Shown piece after piece: positions 23,876 to 36,049 of a stretch of DNA of 64,000 bases (position 1 is its first letter; the number at the start of each line of letters is the position of its first letter). Both the position numbers and the translations under genes were made by a program. The stretch covers positions 20,131,989 through 20,195,988 of the forward strand of contig NC_084817.1 in the NCBI RefSeq assembly GCF_963583255.1. Reading direction: 5' to 3'. The notes under the pieces are model-generated. The model searched no databases and was not told the DNA's origin. It worked only from the letters and a program-made list of their open reading frames with translations. The stretch comes from Pyrus communis. Its lineage: Eukaryota > Streptophyta > Magnoliopsida > Rosales > Rosaceae.

Positions 23876-24458
23876 TAGGGATGGGCATGGTTTGGTTTGA
23901 TACGGTTGTAAATGAAATCGAAACCAAAACCGAAATTTTTTTCAGTTTGGTTCTGTGCGGTTTCAAACAGTTTCGATTCGGTTTTTAAGAAAAAAATGTA
24001 CATTTTAAAATATACATCTATCTGCGCATAAGACGGTCTTGTTTTCTACACAATACATAATGAATGAACGCATGTTAACAAAGAGTACATTGAGTGACGA
24101 TGTTTTGATAATCTATTTCCGTCTAAAATTAGGACAATATATGCACAAACAAACCTACAACAACTATATATGCCGAAAGCAAACTTGATGTAACCAAACA
24201 TGCAGCAAATGCTGAATGATGATATTCTAGTGTGGTTGAGTAGATACTAAATGTATGGAACTCTAACAAGTAACCAAATGATGAATGATGATATTTAGTG
24301 CGGTTTTTAAAAGCCAAAATCAAAATCAAACCGTTTCCTACAATGTGGTTTGGTTTCAAAACCAAAACCATTTCAAAACCACAAAACTAAACCGTATGGT
24401 GCAGTCCAATTTGGTTTGTGTTTCGATATCGGTTTTCGGTTCCAATTGTCCACCCCTA
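23876..24458. mobile_element. hAT-type MITE with TTTTCCGG target duplication
   Basis: It starts TAGGGATGGGCATGG, and its right end in reverse complement reads TAGGGGTGGACAATTGG. The 8-mer TTTTCCGG is present immediately before (23868-23875) and after (24459-24466). Subterminal regions are full of GGTTTTGGTTT-type repeats in inverted orientation. 583 bp, no transposase. Confidence 0.88.
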
Positions 24459-24466
24459 TTTTCCGG

Positions 24467-25990
24467 TCAAGAAGGATATTTTACATCTCTCTATTGAAGA
24501 GTTTTCCGGCCAAAAAAAAAATGTGAAATACTTATTTCAAGATATTATTTTTTCAACTGTCCAGTATTCAAGCGTGTCATAAAATAGGAGAGAATGAAAT
24601 ATTATTTTCTCTACTTATATTATGACTTGTGAAGTACCGCTTGGGAACCTGGTACCTGGAAAAATCTCTCATACTCACCCCATTGGGTGATAATTGCCTG
24701 GGCTATTGCAATTGGCAATTATTGCCTTATTGAACGGTAATTGCCCGAGTACATCTCCATCTCGTAAATGAATTGTCGGGTCAATTGGCATTAAAAAAAT
24801 TAATATTATGTTCAATTTCAAATTCTCTTAATTTTAATTTTTTCCCCATTTTCGGTATTCTTTTATAACTTTTTCTAAATGAATAATACAGGCCATTGGA
24901 TCACATTTTTTTTTTTTGCAATCCAACTGCCTAGATTGTGCCACATGGCTCCAATTAGAATTTTCATTTTTATTATTTCTTCTGAATTAAAAAGCCAAAT
25001 TAATGTGGACTGTCAGATTTGAGAAATCCAATGGCCACGTGCGCAGAAGTTGAGTGCGCCCGTGGCGGCAGGTCATACCGCCACCTTTTGGTTGGCTCAC
25101 TCTCCCTCACTCGAATGTGAAGCCTACGTGCCTAACACAAAAAAATTTATACGTGGCTGACGTCAGATCCACTCAGGCGGACAAGCAGATAGGTGGCGCA
25201 ACAATGGCCTGATTGCTAGGTATGGGGGTTTGGGCCCATCGAATAGCTCTACTGCTTTAGATGGGCTGGAGCTGTTTTTGTTGGGTTTAGGTGATCGAGT
25301 CACGCAATTGCAAAGGGAATTGGATGGGGTGGAGTTGCTCTTACACATGCTCTTACCCTTCCACATGGAGGGATGCTCGATGCCACATGACAAACATCTA
25401 TTTGATAATCAAAGTAGCAAGTAGATTACTCTAATGATTAATGTTTTCCTCTTCAGCCCACTGTATTCCTCAGACATTCGCCCATCTCCTTTATTGTATA
25501 TTAGTATAGAATATCGTATTAGAATATCTACTATAGTCTAAAATTTTAGGTAATTTAGAACAGTTGCCAAGCATTTAATGGATTGGTGTTGTCACTGAAA
25601 TTATGCATTAATTTCTATAGAAAATCCCTCCACCACATCCACATCGTTGTAGTCATATCCTGTGTAGGCGATTGTAGCTTAGTTGATTACAAGTCTTATC
25701 TTTAACGCGAGAAGTCTCAGGTAGTGTTTCATTGTACCTAAGATCCATTATGTTTCATTGTATGTAGCTTGGTAATATTAATTTTGACTTTTTCTTTGAG
25801 ACAGTCATGAAGTAATACATTTGATGGCAAGAAATGAGTATCATTCTTATTCATGTGTTTACTAACCACTAAAAAACAAAAGAGAAAATGGTTCCATTGA
25901 TTTTGAGTATAGCATTCTTGAAAAGTGAAGATATGGGTAACCAAAGAGGGTATTGACTTATCCTATAGTTGTTCTTTAGTAATATGATAC
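24467..25990. other. Intergenic, repeat-like
   Basis: I see no gene. The stretch 25200-25360 (with GATGGGGTGGAGTTGCTCTT) resembles the terminal part of a dispersed plant repeat, but no paired end was found. Around 25665-25720 there is a weakly tRNA-like segment (GTAGCTTAGTTGATTACAAG) that may be an old SINE head. Confidence 0.3.
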
Positions 25991-26124
25991 GTGATGGTGA
26001 CGCTCACCATCCAACTTATTACCGTTGTATAAGTTTAAATTTTGAGAATTGTGTAAATATATACAAATCTCAAAATTTAAACTTATTCAATGATGCTAAG
26101 TAGGATGGTGAACATTACTATCAC
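25991..26124. mobile_element. Foldback MITE
   Basis: The arms are imperfect inverted repeats of about 60 bp: the left arm starts GTGATGGTGACGCTCACCAT and the reverse complement of the right arm starts GTGATAGTAATGTTCACCAT; both continue with AAGTTTAAATTTTGAGA. The whole element would fold into one hairpin. No target duplication was assigned. Confidence 0.65.
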
Positions 26125-28692
26125 TTGAAGGTGGTAAACAAAAATGCCCCCGTCGTTATTTGTTATGTCCATTTTCTCCTCGTACGCACACCAAGTAAAA
26201 ACATGCTATAAATGTTTAGCATTTCAAAAAGCTACATATAATGTTTGAAAAGATCTCAAATTGGAAGTACTCACACACTCCAATTGATTAAGAAAATCAT
26301 ATCATCTGTACCACACTTGTGGTAGCTGCTTATCTTTTTATTTCTAATCACTCTCACATCTCTCTCTCTCTCTTTATTTCTAATCATGTAAGAGGAAAAA
26401 AAGAACGTACGTTTATCACTTCTTTTCCAAATCTGAATGTGTGGAATTGGAATTGGATATGGAGTGGTTGAATTCAAACTCTGGAGCTTGACTACCACTC
26501 CGTTTACGATTTTGCGCTGCACATTTTCTTTTCCGGTTGAAAGGCTACGCTGGAAAGTGTCTTGACGGAAGAACGAGTACGAGGAGTGTATATACGTACT
26601 TGGAATAACTATAACATGCCAACTACGACGCAGAGGCGACAATATTCTCAACCAATCATGCAATGTCATGCAAGCAAATTAAGGCACAAGGGTGGGTGGC
26701 GGTTTCAGATAGGTTTGAGATATAGCCACCTCGGCTTAGAGGTGTCTTATATTCATATTGTAGTTGCTGGTATTTTGCACCTTCCTGCTTACCCAGTAAC
26801 GTTACAAAAGGACCACCAAATCCAGACCCACAAAAGAAGAAGAAGAAAACGAAAAGAAAACAACGATGCAAACGGAAATTCTATCAAACCATATGTGCAT
26901 ACTTAGGGCAATGTTCTACTTTATAAAATAACATGAATTGATCTACGAAGACGGAAATTAATACTGATATGCACGACGCTAAGAATGGGCAAAAAACAAT
27001 GATGTTACCATCAAAATACCGTCTCAATCAAGGAAAGGCAGATTCACATCAAATCTATCCTAACAAACTCTCCCCAAAAAGGCAAAACCACTAAAGTTTA
27101 CGCATCTATATGAGCTGCAAATTACGCAATGGCTTGCAGTCATACAGGTACCAAGAAGTAGATAACATTGCTTCAACCGTTAACCTCCTCCTGTTGTTTG
27201 GAACCGACTAGTATATGTCTTCCACATTCGGTGGAGTATGGTGTTCAACCTTTATAAGCTTACTGGTTGCCGGTTAAGCCTCTTAGATGTTCAAAATAAA
27301 GCTGAACTTAGAAAATCGTTTTCACAATATTACCACACAATTCATAACAAAGGATGCAGTAGCTGCTATCACGCAGCCGCTGCAACTACAGAAGTAATAA
27401 TACAAAGTATGGAGTTAGAGATTATTCCTAGAAGTACACCGACAAGGAAGATGTGGACATGGAAACGGATAAACAATCAGTCAGTTATTGACTGGCTGGA
27501 CTGGTTAGAATTGTAAGCCCAACTGAAAGAGGATTTAAGAAGTACTTGCAATTCAACAACTCTATGCTACGTTCTTTAGCCTCTGTTAATTTATTTGGGT
27601 AGACACATTTTTGGTCACTGCGTTGGTACAAAATCACAACTGTCATTGTTCTAGTTTTTCAGTATGTGTCAATGGGATTCTCTGTTAGCAATTAAGTCCA
27701 ATTTATAAATTCCATTAATTGAAATATATATCATTTTACCTAATGGGTTGAATACTAATTGACATATGATCTGATGCGAAGCAAGACCTAGAACATCTCC
27801 ATCCGTATCTTCGATTCAAAGTTATGACTTCAAAGTTCTTTCCTTTCTAGTTGAATGTTTTAATTTGTTAATCTTATATTCTATTTTCAAATTCAACAGA
27901 CATAAGTTCAAAGTTGAACATAAATTGCTAACGGAGTCAATTACAATGACAAAATTGGTAACAACAAAACAAAAATGATCAAGCGTGATTCCGGCCATAA
28001 CAATGTGACCAAAATTATGTTTTAACCTATTAATCTCCCTGTTTTCCTGTCACCCTCTGCATTCTTTTACCTTATTGAATACCAACCAATAAGTGCCCTA
28101 GCAAAAGAACAATTACAAACATTTTCGTCACCAGAAAACCATGCAACTCAAGCGTTAAAGAGCAAGATGTTAGTTCTGTTCATAGAAGTGAACCGAAAAA
28201 CCGGTATAAACTACAACCCCTAAGATGGTTCATCTAATCAGCTAACTTGATCACACATGTCCCCAAAGAATGTATATGTGCATGCATTCAATATCTAACC
28301 GAACACACCAACAAGAACAAAAAGATAGGTTGAAATGCATTCAATATATAACCAAACACGCCAACAAGAACAAGAGGGCCCAGGATAGGTTGAAAACACT
28401 TAATGAAACGACATTGGCCTAAATACGGAAAGGATTACTGATTACACAACAACTACAAAATCTACAAATGCAGTCAGTTTCATAACTTAAGAGGCGAACA
28501 TCGGAACATCTACAACCAACAATTGCAATCTAAAGCAAAATCAACAACAGCAAAAGCAAAGACCGTAAAGAGTTACCTTCCGAGTTTTCGAAACTCAGCA
28601 GCTTCAAAAAAACCAACCTAAAAATTTATCTCTGCCAGTCCTAAAGCATTCCATTACAAAGAGTATTCTTCTGCTTTGCATCACCAGCCAAA
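26125..28692. other. Intergenic; DnaJ 3' untranslated region at the right end
   Basis: No recognised gene in 2.5 kb. Open frames at 26271-26906 and 27238-27516 give no known domain. Positions of roughly 28560-28692 are probably the 3' untranslated region of the minus-strand DnaJ gene. Two imperfect copies of a TGCATTCAATAT(C/A)TAACC motif about 50 bp apart occur at 28280-28380. Confidence 0.35.
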
Positions 28693-29637
28693 TCAGTATT
28701 TCTTGGGTCGTCCTCTCTTCTTCTGAGTCGGATTAGGCCTCAATTCCGGGGTCCCATCCGAAAGATCCACCACTCCCCCCGAATTCGGCACCACGGGCAC
28801 CGAGGTAGGCACTGTCGTTGTAGTCACCGGAGTTTTACTCTGCGGAGTTGTAAAGACAGGTGGCATCCAGTTAGGAAAGGCGGCAGTGGCTGCGGCGGTG
28901 GACTTACCCTTCGCGCCGCTGCCGCCAACAAATCCCATTGGGAAAAACCCCCAACAGCAGTAGTAAGCGTCTTGTCCCTGCACCATTGGCGGCAAATTCG
29001 GAACAACCACCGCCTCGAACCCTCGCTTACAATTCTGACACCTCAAACAGCAACTCTCATAAACCCTAGGGTACTCGTACAGCACGTAACAGTACGGGCA
29101 CGTCGTCCAGAAAGTCGACAATCTCGACCTCGGCTGCTGCTGGCCGTCGTTTCCCACACCGGCGTCGTTTCGGCCCCGGCTGTCCCGCCGCACCGGCAAT
29201 TTGTTCGAATTCGACGCGCCGAGATCGATCCGGCTGAACGGCCCCAGCTCGTTGTCGTAAATTTGCTTCTTGGCCGGATCGGACAGAACGGCCCATGCAT
29301 CGGCGACGAGCTTGAACGCGTGCTCCGCATAGGCGTACTTGTTCTTGTCCGGGTGGAGGAGCAACGCCAGCCGTCTGTAAGATTTCTTGACGAGTTCGAA
29401 GTCGTCGGATCGGCGATCGGACTGGAGAACAGCGTACCAGTCAGGGTGGTTGTTGACGCGTTTGTCGGCGGCTAAGAGCACATCGACGACGGCCAAGATC
29501 TGATCTGAGCCGTCCAGCAGCGGCTCGGTCTCCTGAGCTAGAATTGCGAAGTCGCGGCAGCTGCTCAGATCCCGGCTCTGTAGAAGTTTCTCGGCGATTC
29601 CGAGCAATCGCTCGGCTTCCGCCCTGTTTGGATCCAT
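28693..29637 (-). CDS. DnaJ (HSP40) domain protein
   Basis: Co-chaperone of the J-domain class, stimulating HSP70 ATPase. Single exon, 314 residues from ATG at 29637. The frame is open to an earlier ATG at 29751, but MDPNRAEAERLLGIAEKLL is the usual start of plant proteins of this type, so the inner ATG is chosen. The N-terminus (1-60) is a helical region typical of the DnaJ/DUF3444 group. The J domain covers about residues 66-135, with DWYAVLQ, YRRLALLLHPDKNK (HPD motif intact), AFKLVADAWAVLSDP and QIYDNEL. Around residues 180-215 a Cys-rich stretch (CPYCYVLYEYP, then CCLRCQNCKRGFEA) is probably zinc-binding. The C-terminus is Pro/Thr-rich and ends KKRGRPKKY, an AT-hook-like motif suggesting a nuclear location. 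The DUF3444 C-terminal part of larger relatives is absent. Locally GC-rich compared with its flanks. Confidence 0.92.
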   Translation of the reverse strand: MDPNRAEAERLLGIAEKLLQSRDLSSCRDFAILAQETEPLLDGSDQILAVVDVLLAADKRVNNHPDWYAVLQSDRRSDDFELVKKSYRRLALLLHPDKNKYAYAEHAFKLVADAWAVLSDPAKKQIYDNELGPFSRIDLGASNSNKLPVRRDSRGRNDAGVGNDGQQQPRSRLSTFWTTCPYCYVLYEYPRVYESCCLRCQNCKRGFEAVVVPNLPPMVQGQDAYYCCWGFFPMGFVGGSGAKGKSTAAATAAFPNWMPPVFTTPQSKTPVTTTTVPTSVPVVPNSGGVVDLSDGTPELRPNPTQKKRGRPKKY

Positions 29638-32438
29638 GGATTCCCTGGTTTTGGAATTCAGGGAAAAATAAATGCCAAATATCGGAATGGGAAAGTTAGA
29701 AATATAAAATTTTCTACTTTCACTTGCACAGTGTTTTTTCTTTGGGGTCATTTATTGAGTTAGATTGTTACAATTTGTCCTTAATTTTTAAATTAATGTT
29801 AGCAAAATCAGTTTATTTTAAATTAAATGGTTTGTCATAAAAAAAAAATTAAACATATTAATTAATATTTAATTGATAATTCAATTTTACCCTTCTGATG
29901 TGAAATGATCAAAACATTTTTAAAGGGCGAAAGCTGGCTCTTATTGACCTTTGAGGCATTTTCAAAGGGAACCAGATCCTAATAAACTAAGTTCAAGGGT
30001 TATTTAATCTGGATTGTCGAAATTTAATTTAACGGTTACAATTATTATAATTTTTAAAAGATTATCTGTTTATAATCGTTGTTTTAAATTTTAACGGTCC
30101 AAAATTATTTAATCATTAAGGTCAAATTATTCGGATCCTAAGAGAATCTGATTCCTTGTTTTAGTATATTTTTATTACACTCATGGTGACAAACACGTGG
30201 TGGTTGCAGACGGAGTATTAACGAGGAGGATGGGCTTGTTTTAAGATTAAGAGAAGAAAAACCAAAATGAAGCCGCTGTCCTGCTGCTTCTCTTCCTCCT
30301 CACTCCTTCTGCGCTCTTCTACATTTCAAAATTTCAATTGACCATAACATTCTCATAAGGCAACGAAATCGTGTAAGGTCAGAGGCTTTGGATTCGTCCC
30401 GAAGCCCTCTTAGATTTGACACCATACACGCACGTTGAACCAAGCATACACACTCACAGATATCGAAACCGGGAAGTTTGGACGTTTTCCGACGGTTTTT
30501 CGCCGATTCCGGCCAATATCGCCCGAGAGCTAAAAACACTCCTCTCTTCACGGGCTTTCAGAATATGTAAGTAGATCTTCCTAATTCCAAGTTTCATTTT
30601 CGAACAAGTTTGAGATTCATGTGTCTAACTCGAGTTTCCGGGGTTCTTGTTGAAGATTCGTGGTGGTTGAGTTGATCTTGAGCTTGGATGAGCTAAATGG
30701 AGTAATTGGAGACATGATTGAGACCTTGGGTAAGTTCCTATTCTCTTTGGCACAAGCCCTTAAAGAATTGGTTCTCTTAGCTTGGGGTTTTTGTTAATTG
30801 AGTGATTAATCCGAAATTATATGCCAACGTATATGTAGCATGTGTTGAAATTCTCTTACGGTGAACCAAGTTCGATTACTTCGGATATGTTCGTGTTCGT
30901 ATTTCTTGAGCTCTTCCAGATCGACGAAGGGCAAGGCTCCTCGATATTGAGCAAGCGGCGGTAACTGTGAGTGGACTTTGTTTTTTCATAAAATGGTTTG
31001 CTTGTACATCCATATACTTACAAATGATTTCTAATGATTTTGACTTACTTGTGATCGTGCGGTTTACTGTCGATTATTGTTGATACTTGATACTTGAGAA
31101 TTATGGTTTAGTTTTGCAAACTATTGTGGAGATTTGATGTTATTATTGACATTCATTTGGTGTGATATTGGTGTTATGAGATAATGGTTTCACTAATAGG
31201 CATGATCATGCATCTTCTAACTCATTGAATTGATGATCTTCGACACCACTTGGTATGCTTGCACTCATGTCATGGTACCCTTTTCTGCGGCAGTAGAGTA
31301 AATTATTGCCATGACATTCATTATGGGTTAAAGTCTCAGGGTCGGGTTAGAGTCCCAACTCCGTTCTTATTTTGGGTTCGAGTCGCAACTCATTTCTTGG
31401 GTTCAATTCCCAGCGTTTTGAGTTAGAGTCCTGGCTAAGTACATATAAATGGGTTCGAGTTGCGACATAGGCATATGTGTTTGCTTTGCCTTTGGGGGAC
31501 TTATTGTGATTTGAAATCCATGGTTATTTATACAGTTTTGAGATTTATCTATGTATCTATATGTAGTATGGATTTTACACTACGGATTTTCAGCAAGGGG
31601 GTTAGTATGTTAAAAAAGAGAAATTTTTTGAAAACTTTCCTTTTGTCCACTCACACTCTTCTTGTTTTGCGCCCCCTTTAGGACCTAGTAGAGGTGATTG
31701 TATCCATGTCGAGGATTAGCGGGCAGTTATGCCATACTCCCGAAAATGTAGAGAGACTTATCCTTGTTGTAGGACCTAGTAGTAAATCCATCTGCGCATG
31801 GATAGAACATCTAGACTTGCTTTTGAGAATTTTGGCTTCCACATGCACATTAGTACTACTTATGAATTGAACTATGAACATGCTTGTAGTGGAGGGTCTC
31901 CGACCCATTAGGTGTGGCCATTCAGGATGTTCTGTTGTTAAACAATTGTGAACTTTATGCAGGTTGGTTTTAATCACTTTTTACGGCAAAATATGCCAAT
32001 TTTTAGTAATGCCCCACCTTGAATTTATAGTTTCACATCATTTGTGCTTGTTTTGGCTTGTGTCACCTTACAAGTGTCGGCCAACATGATATGATCTAGG
32101 TTTTCATTTGAATATCTGGGTTGGGGTGTGTCATAAGTTATACTAGCATTTGCCTACACACTTTGTGTGTATGAACACATTTTTTTAGAAAATGAGAAGG
32201 AGAGAGGGAGAGAGAGAACGTGGGGGGAGTGAGAGGTTTTTGTTTATGGTTTTTTTTTTTTAAATTTTTTAATTTTTTTTTTAATATCTGAGGTATTTTA
32301 ACATCACATATAGGTGAGGTTCAATAAAAAAAAGTAAAATTTGGACCTGTGAAATTACATTTTTGTCCATCATTTTTTTTGTGGGATAGAAGACTAAGTA
32401 GTATTTTCATCCTCTTTTGGTTGACAAAGAGGGTTTTA
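29638..32438. other. DnaJ promoter side, then LTR-like transcribed repeat (tentative)
   Basis: 29638-30180 is AT-rich flank with a GGATCC-containing dyad (about 29970-30160), probably an old MITE. From about 30240 to 32131 the sequence looks like part of a plant LTR. It has a run of donor-like GTAAGT motifs, GCGGTAACTGTGAGTGGAC at about 30957, repeated phrases such as GGGTTCGAGT(C/T)GC at 31370-31470, and an end reading GGTTGGGGTGTGTCA at about 32117-32131. I found no matching second LTR, primer site or coding region, so this is only a suggestion. Confidence 0.3.
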
Positions 32439-32446
32439 TTAATTAA

Positions 32447-32593
32447 GGGTGTGTTATCCACACATCCCATTTTACTTCTCACACATCCTTTGATAATTTA
32501 TGTCCATTGATCTTCTTTAATTCATCCGATCCGACGGCCGAAAATTAAAAAGGTGTGTGAGAAGTAAAATGGGATGTGTGGATATCACACCCC
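32447..32593. mobile_element. MITE with 8-bp target duplication TTAATTAA
   Basis: The left end reads GGGTGTGTTATCCACACATC and the reverse complement of the right end reads GGGGTGTGATATCCACACAT; both arms continue with CCCATTTTACTTCTCACACA. TTAATTAA flanks both sides (32439-32446, 32594-32601). 147 bp, almost entirely arms. Confidence 0.75.
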
Positions 32594-33051
32594 TTAATTA
32601 ATAGAGATATGCTATAATGTATAGTCCATTAACACTAGTTTTGAGGGGAGTTGAGCAAATGTGGTGTCATTAACTAATGGAAAATTGTCTGCAACAGGTG
32701 TAGGTTCTTAACATTGTTCAACGTTTTCAAGTGCTGATGTCAAATTGTGGATCTACTTAGAATGGTGAAGTCAACCTTTGCAAGGTTGTTTAGGCCGTTT
32801 AGCAATATTGTTCGTTAATCTTTTCTTATCAAATTTCGAGCATAGAATAATATTTTGAAAACTTGGCCCTTTTTTTTAATTTTAAAATTTAATTGTTTTT
32901 AATATTAAGTATTCCGTATATATATAGAAAATATAATTGTTCTTAGTACAAGAAAATGTAAATTTTATATATTATTAATTATATATGCAGGTAATGTGCA
33001 TTAAATGTTAAAATATGTACGTGCGTGTATTGTATCTTGGGAGTTTTAAAA

Positions 33052-33176
33052 AAGGGAATTGTTATTAGCACTCCAAAAATCTCATTTCACACTTCAAATT
33101 TTCCATATTTGGGAAGAAAAATACATGTGTGAAGAGTGTAAAATAAGATTTTTGGAGTGCCAATAACACTTCCCTT
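33052..33176. mobile_element. MITE, copy 1 of a local pair
   Basis: The left arm reads GGGAATTGTTATTAGCACTC and the reverse complement of the right arm reads GGGAAGTGTTATTGGCACTC, both followed by CAAAAATCT. Flanks are TTTAAAAA-like on both sides with a one-base offset. Same family as 33241-33389. Confidence 0.65.
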
Positions 33177-33240
33177 TAAAAATTCATGTGATTTAATGAC
33201 TAATTAAGTCGTGTATGGATAATAATAGTATTTTTAAGAA

Positions 33241-33389
33241 GGGAAATGTTATTGACACTCCAAAAATCTCATTCTATACTCGTATAAGTGTATTTTTCTT
33301 TCTATACTCTTCACAAGTGTATTTTTCTTTTCAAATATAAAAAGTTTAGAGTGTAGAATGAGATTTTTGAAATGCTAATAACAATTGCC
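33241..33389. mobile_element. MITE, copy 2 of a local pair, TSD TTTAAGAA
   Basis: The left arm is GGGAAATGTTATTGACACTC and the reverse complement of the right arm is GGCAATTGTTATTAGCATTT. The 8-mer TTTAAGAA occurs immediately on both sides (33233-33240 and 33390-33397). It lies 65 bp from copy 1, in the same neighbourhood as the start of the MADS copy A block. Confidence 0.75.
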
Positions 33390-34639
33390 TTTAAGAAATA
33401 TGTACGTATTGTATTCGGATTTTGCTAACTATGGTAGCAAAAGCATTGACAACTTTAGGATTGGTTATCAATGCACCCACCAAAAAGTGGCCATAGGGAA
33501 TATAACAATTAAAAGCATATTTGCAATGATGCCGAGTTGATGTGAGCACTGACTTAAACATTTTATTCCACTTTTTCGGGTTGACGATCCTATTCGGATT
33601 TTCTCTCACATTAAGGCCGTTCATCGTAAATCGTATGATCAGTTTTTGTTAGGTATTATTTGTGTTTAATTTTAAATAAATATATTCAAAATGATTTCTG
33701 ATCGCATGATGTACGATAAACGGCTAGGATGTAAGGATCTTTAGAATTCTCACAACCTGGATCCGGATGGGATCCAAACCCACTTTTTTGGTTAACTTGA
33801 TAGTCCCAACGTTGGTTTTGCCTTTATGTTGTTGTGTATCCTCAGTGAGAAATGTCAAGGGGGAAAGTGAAATTATTCATGGATTATCTGGCATCTCACA
33901 GTTTAACGTTAATTTTCGTGCTAACATTATAAAACATTGTATGAAAAACATGAGGTATCAGAGAATCTAAGAGAGTTCCACTTTTTAAAGAGTCATCTTA
34001 GCATTTCTCATCCTAGTTGAAGATCTCATGTACAATATTCCAGCTTGACATTTTGATCTGGGTAACCAGACCAAGCAATAGGCCTCCAGAAAGCTTTGCC
34101 CTAATGTTTTGGGCTTTTTGGCTAGTTGGTTTGCAACAGAACCAAATATATCCAAAGCGAGACTGTTGTGGCTGGTTAATCTTGATGAATTATCTCCAAA
34201 TCTGGATTACTTGGTTCTAGTTTTGTTTTCTTGTTGGTAAATTAGGTATCTGCATTTCACTGTGTATGTTTTTGTCCTTTTGTTTTTGGGGTACTTTATT
34301 CTAATGGATATGTTAGGGTGGCTAAATTTTTAAACCAAATTTTGCAAACCAAATAATGTGTCAACGTTAGCTTATTTGTTACAATTATAAATTAAAAAAA
34401 TTATGATTTTTACATCTCTTTTTTTGTTATTGTTAATTTTGGATGGATAAATTTATAATAGTAAATAAAAAATTAAGTGACATATTAAATTTTTTTAATG
34501 ATCATAAGGATTTAAAATTTCTCGTGTCATATACCACATAAAGAAAAAAAATACAGTAAAACCTCTTTATAGTAATACTCCATAATAAAATAACTTCCTT
34601 AAAGTCATAAAAAATTCCAATCCCAACTTGGGACCAGTT

Positions 34640-35025
34640 ATGTATTCGAATAAACTTCACATTGTAATAAATTATAATTTCTTGGTCTTATTTTAAGGAA
34701 ACACGCCTTCACATAATTATAATTATCAATGAGTGCAAAAAATACAAGAAATAAAATACTTGGCGACCAAGAAATCCTATTTAGGAAATACAACATTCAT
34801 TAAGGATAAATAAGTTAATAAATAATATTTCAAATAGGTATTGAAATAAACTCCATATTATAATAAGTTATAATTTTTCTTGGTCCTATCTTAAGGAAAC
34901 ATGTCTCCACATCATTATAATTGTCAATGAGTACAAAAATATGCAAGAAATAAAATACTTGGCACCCAAAGAATTCTATTTAGGAAATACAACATTCATA
35001 ATAAGTCAATAAATAAACTTTTTAA
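34640..35025. repeat. Imperfect tandem repeat, two units of about 190 bp
   Basis: Two diverged copies sharing AAGAAATAAAATACTTGGC and CTATTTAGGAAATACAACAT, starting near 34660 and 34855. This sits where exons 2-4 of copy A should be, so it probably marks an insertion. Confidence 0.7.
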
Positions 35026-36049
35026 TTACAACTCTACTAAGTAATAACCTCCCTGGAGTTATAAAAATTGGTTTCATCCCAACTGTATAATTTAGGATAG
35101 CTGGTTTTTCCATCATCCATTGATAAGCCGCATAAATGACTAGAACTTGTTCCCTTTTCTAAGTTGCATTTGGTCTACCGCCTTAGGCTTTTCTTCTTAT
35201 TGTGGGAAGTTCAGCTCTTCATCTAGTTGCTCCCGAAGCCTAGAAATCAAAACCAGGCCAAAAGGTTTAACTCTAGAATTAAATCATAGTACCTAAATGG
35301 AAAATGAATAACCTAACTGTAAAAATCAAAAGTGAAAGAAAAAACTAGGAATCCTTTAGGATAGAGGAGCACATTGTGAGGCAATACGTATTATTGTGCA
35401 ATGATCCGGACGATTTGTTGTTTAATTAGTCATTGTTTAAATATCATTCTTGCAAAGGATAAGACAAATGTATTAATTCTGTTCATATACGAAATTTTTA
35501 TTAGCACTTCATAATAGTAATGCTGCATTTCTTTCTTTGATATTTTTTTCACTATACATGCGTGAACTATGACCGAGCTTAATCAAATAAACAGATCGAC
35601 ACCTTAAGCCTTTGATCAATTTGAATGTAGACTTGACCTTTTCTTTGTGGTTGTAAAGATTGTAGACTTGATCCAAGTATTTTCCGTACTTTAATTAGGT
35701 CATTTGCGGAAGACATTTTGGTTCATATGTCTATACAGCAAAATCTAATTCCAAATTTCCATTTTTTCAAGAAGAAAGGATTATGAGTGAGATTGTGGCA
35801 CTTGCTAAAAAGGTTTGTGGTTTAAATAGATGATTGTTGTATGTGTCTATATATGGAATGATCACAAATACATACAATAGTCAATAATTTCCCGAAAAGA
35901 AAATAATAAACATAAAATAAATTATTAATGAATTTTTGCTTTGTTGTCCTCTTCCATTCACTGATTATACATGCAGGGAGCTGGGCTTATAGAAGTTAAC
36001 AAGCAACTGAGACAGAGGGTAAGCAACTACTACCATCTATATTTCTTTT

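Noticed and set aside
28972..29475. 167-codon plus-strand frame
   Set aside because: It is the antisense shadow of the GC-rich DnaJ gene and has no family features.
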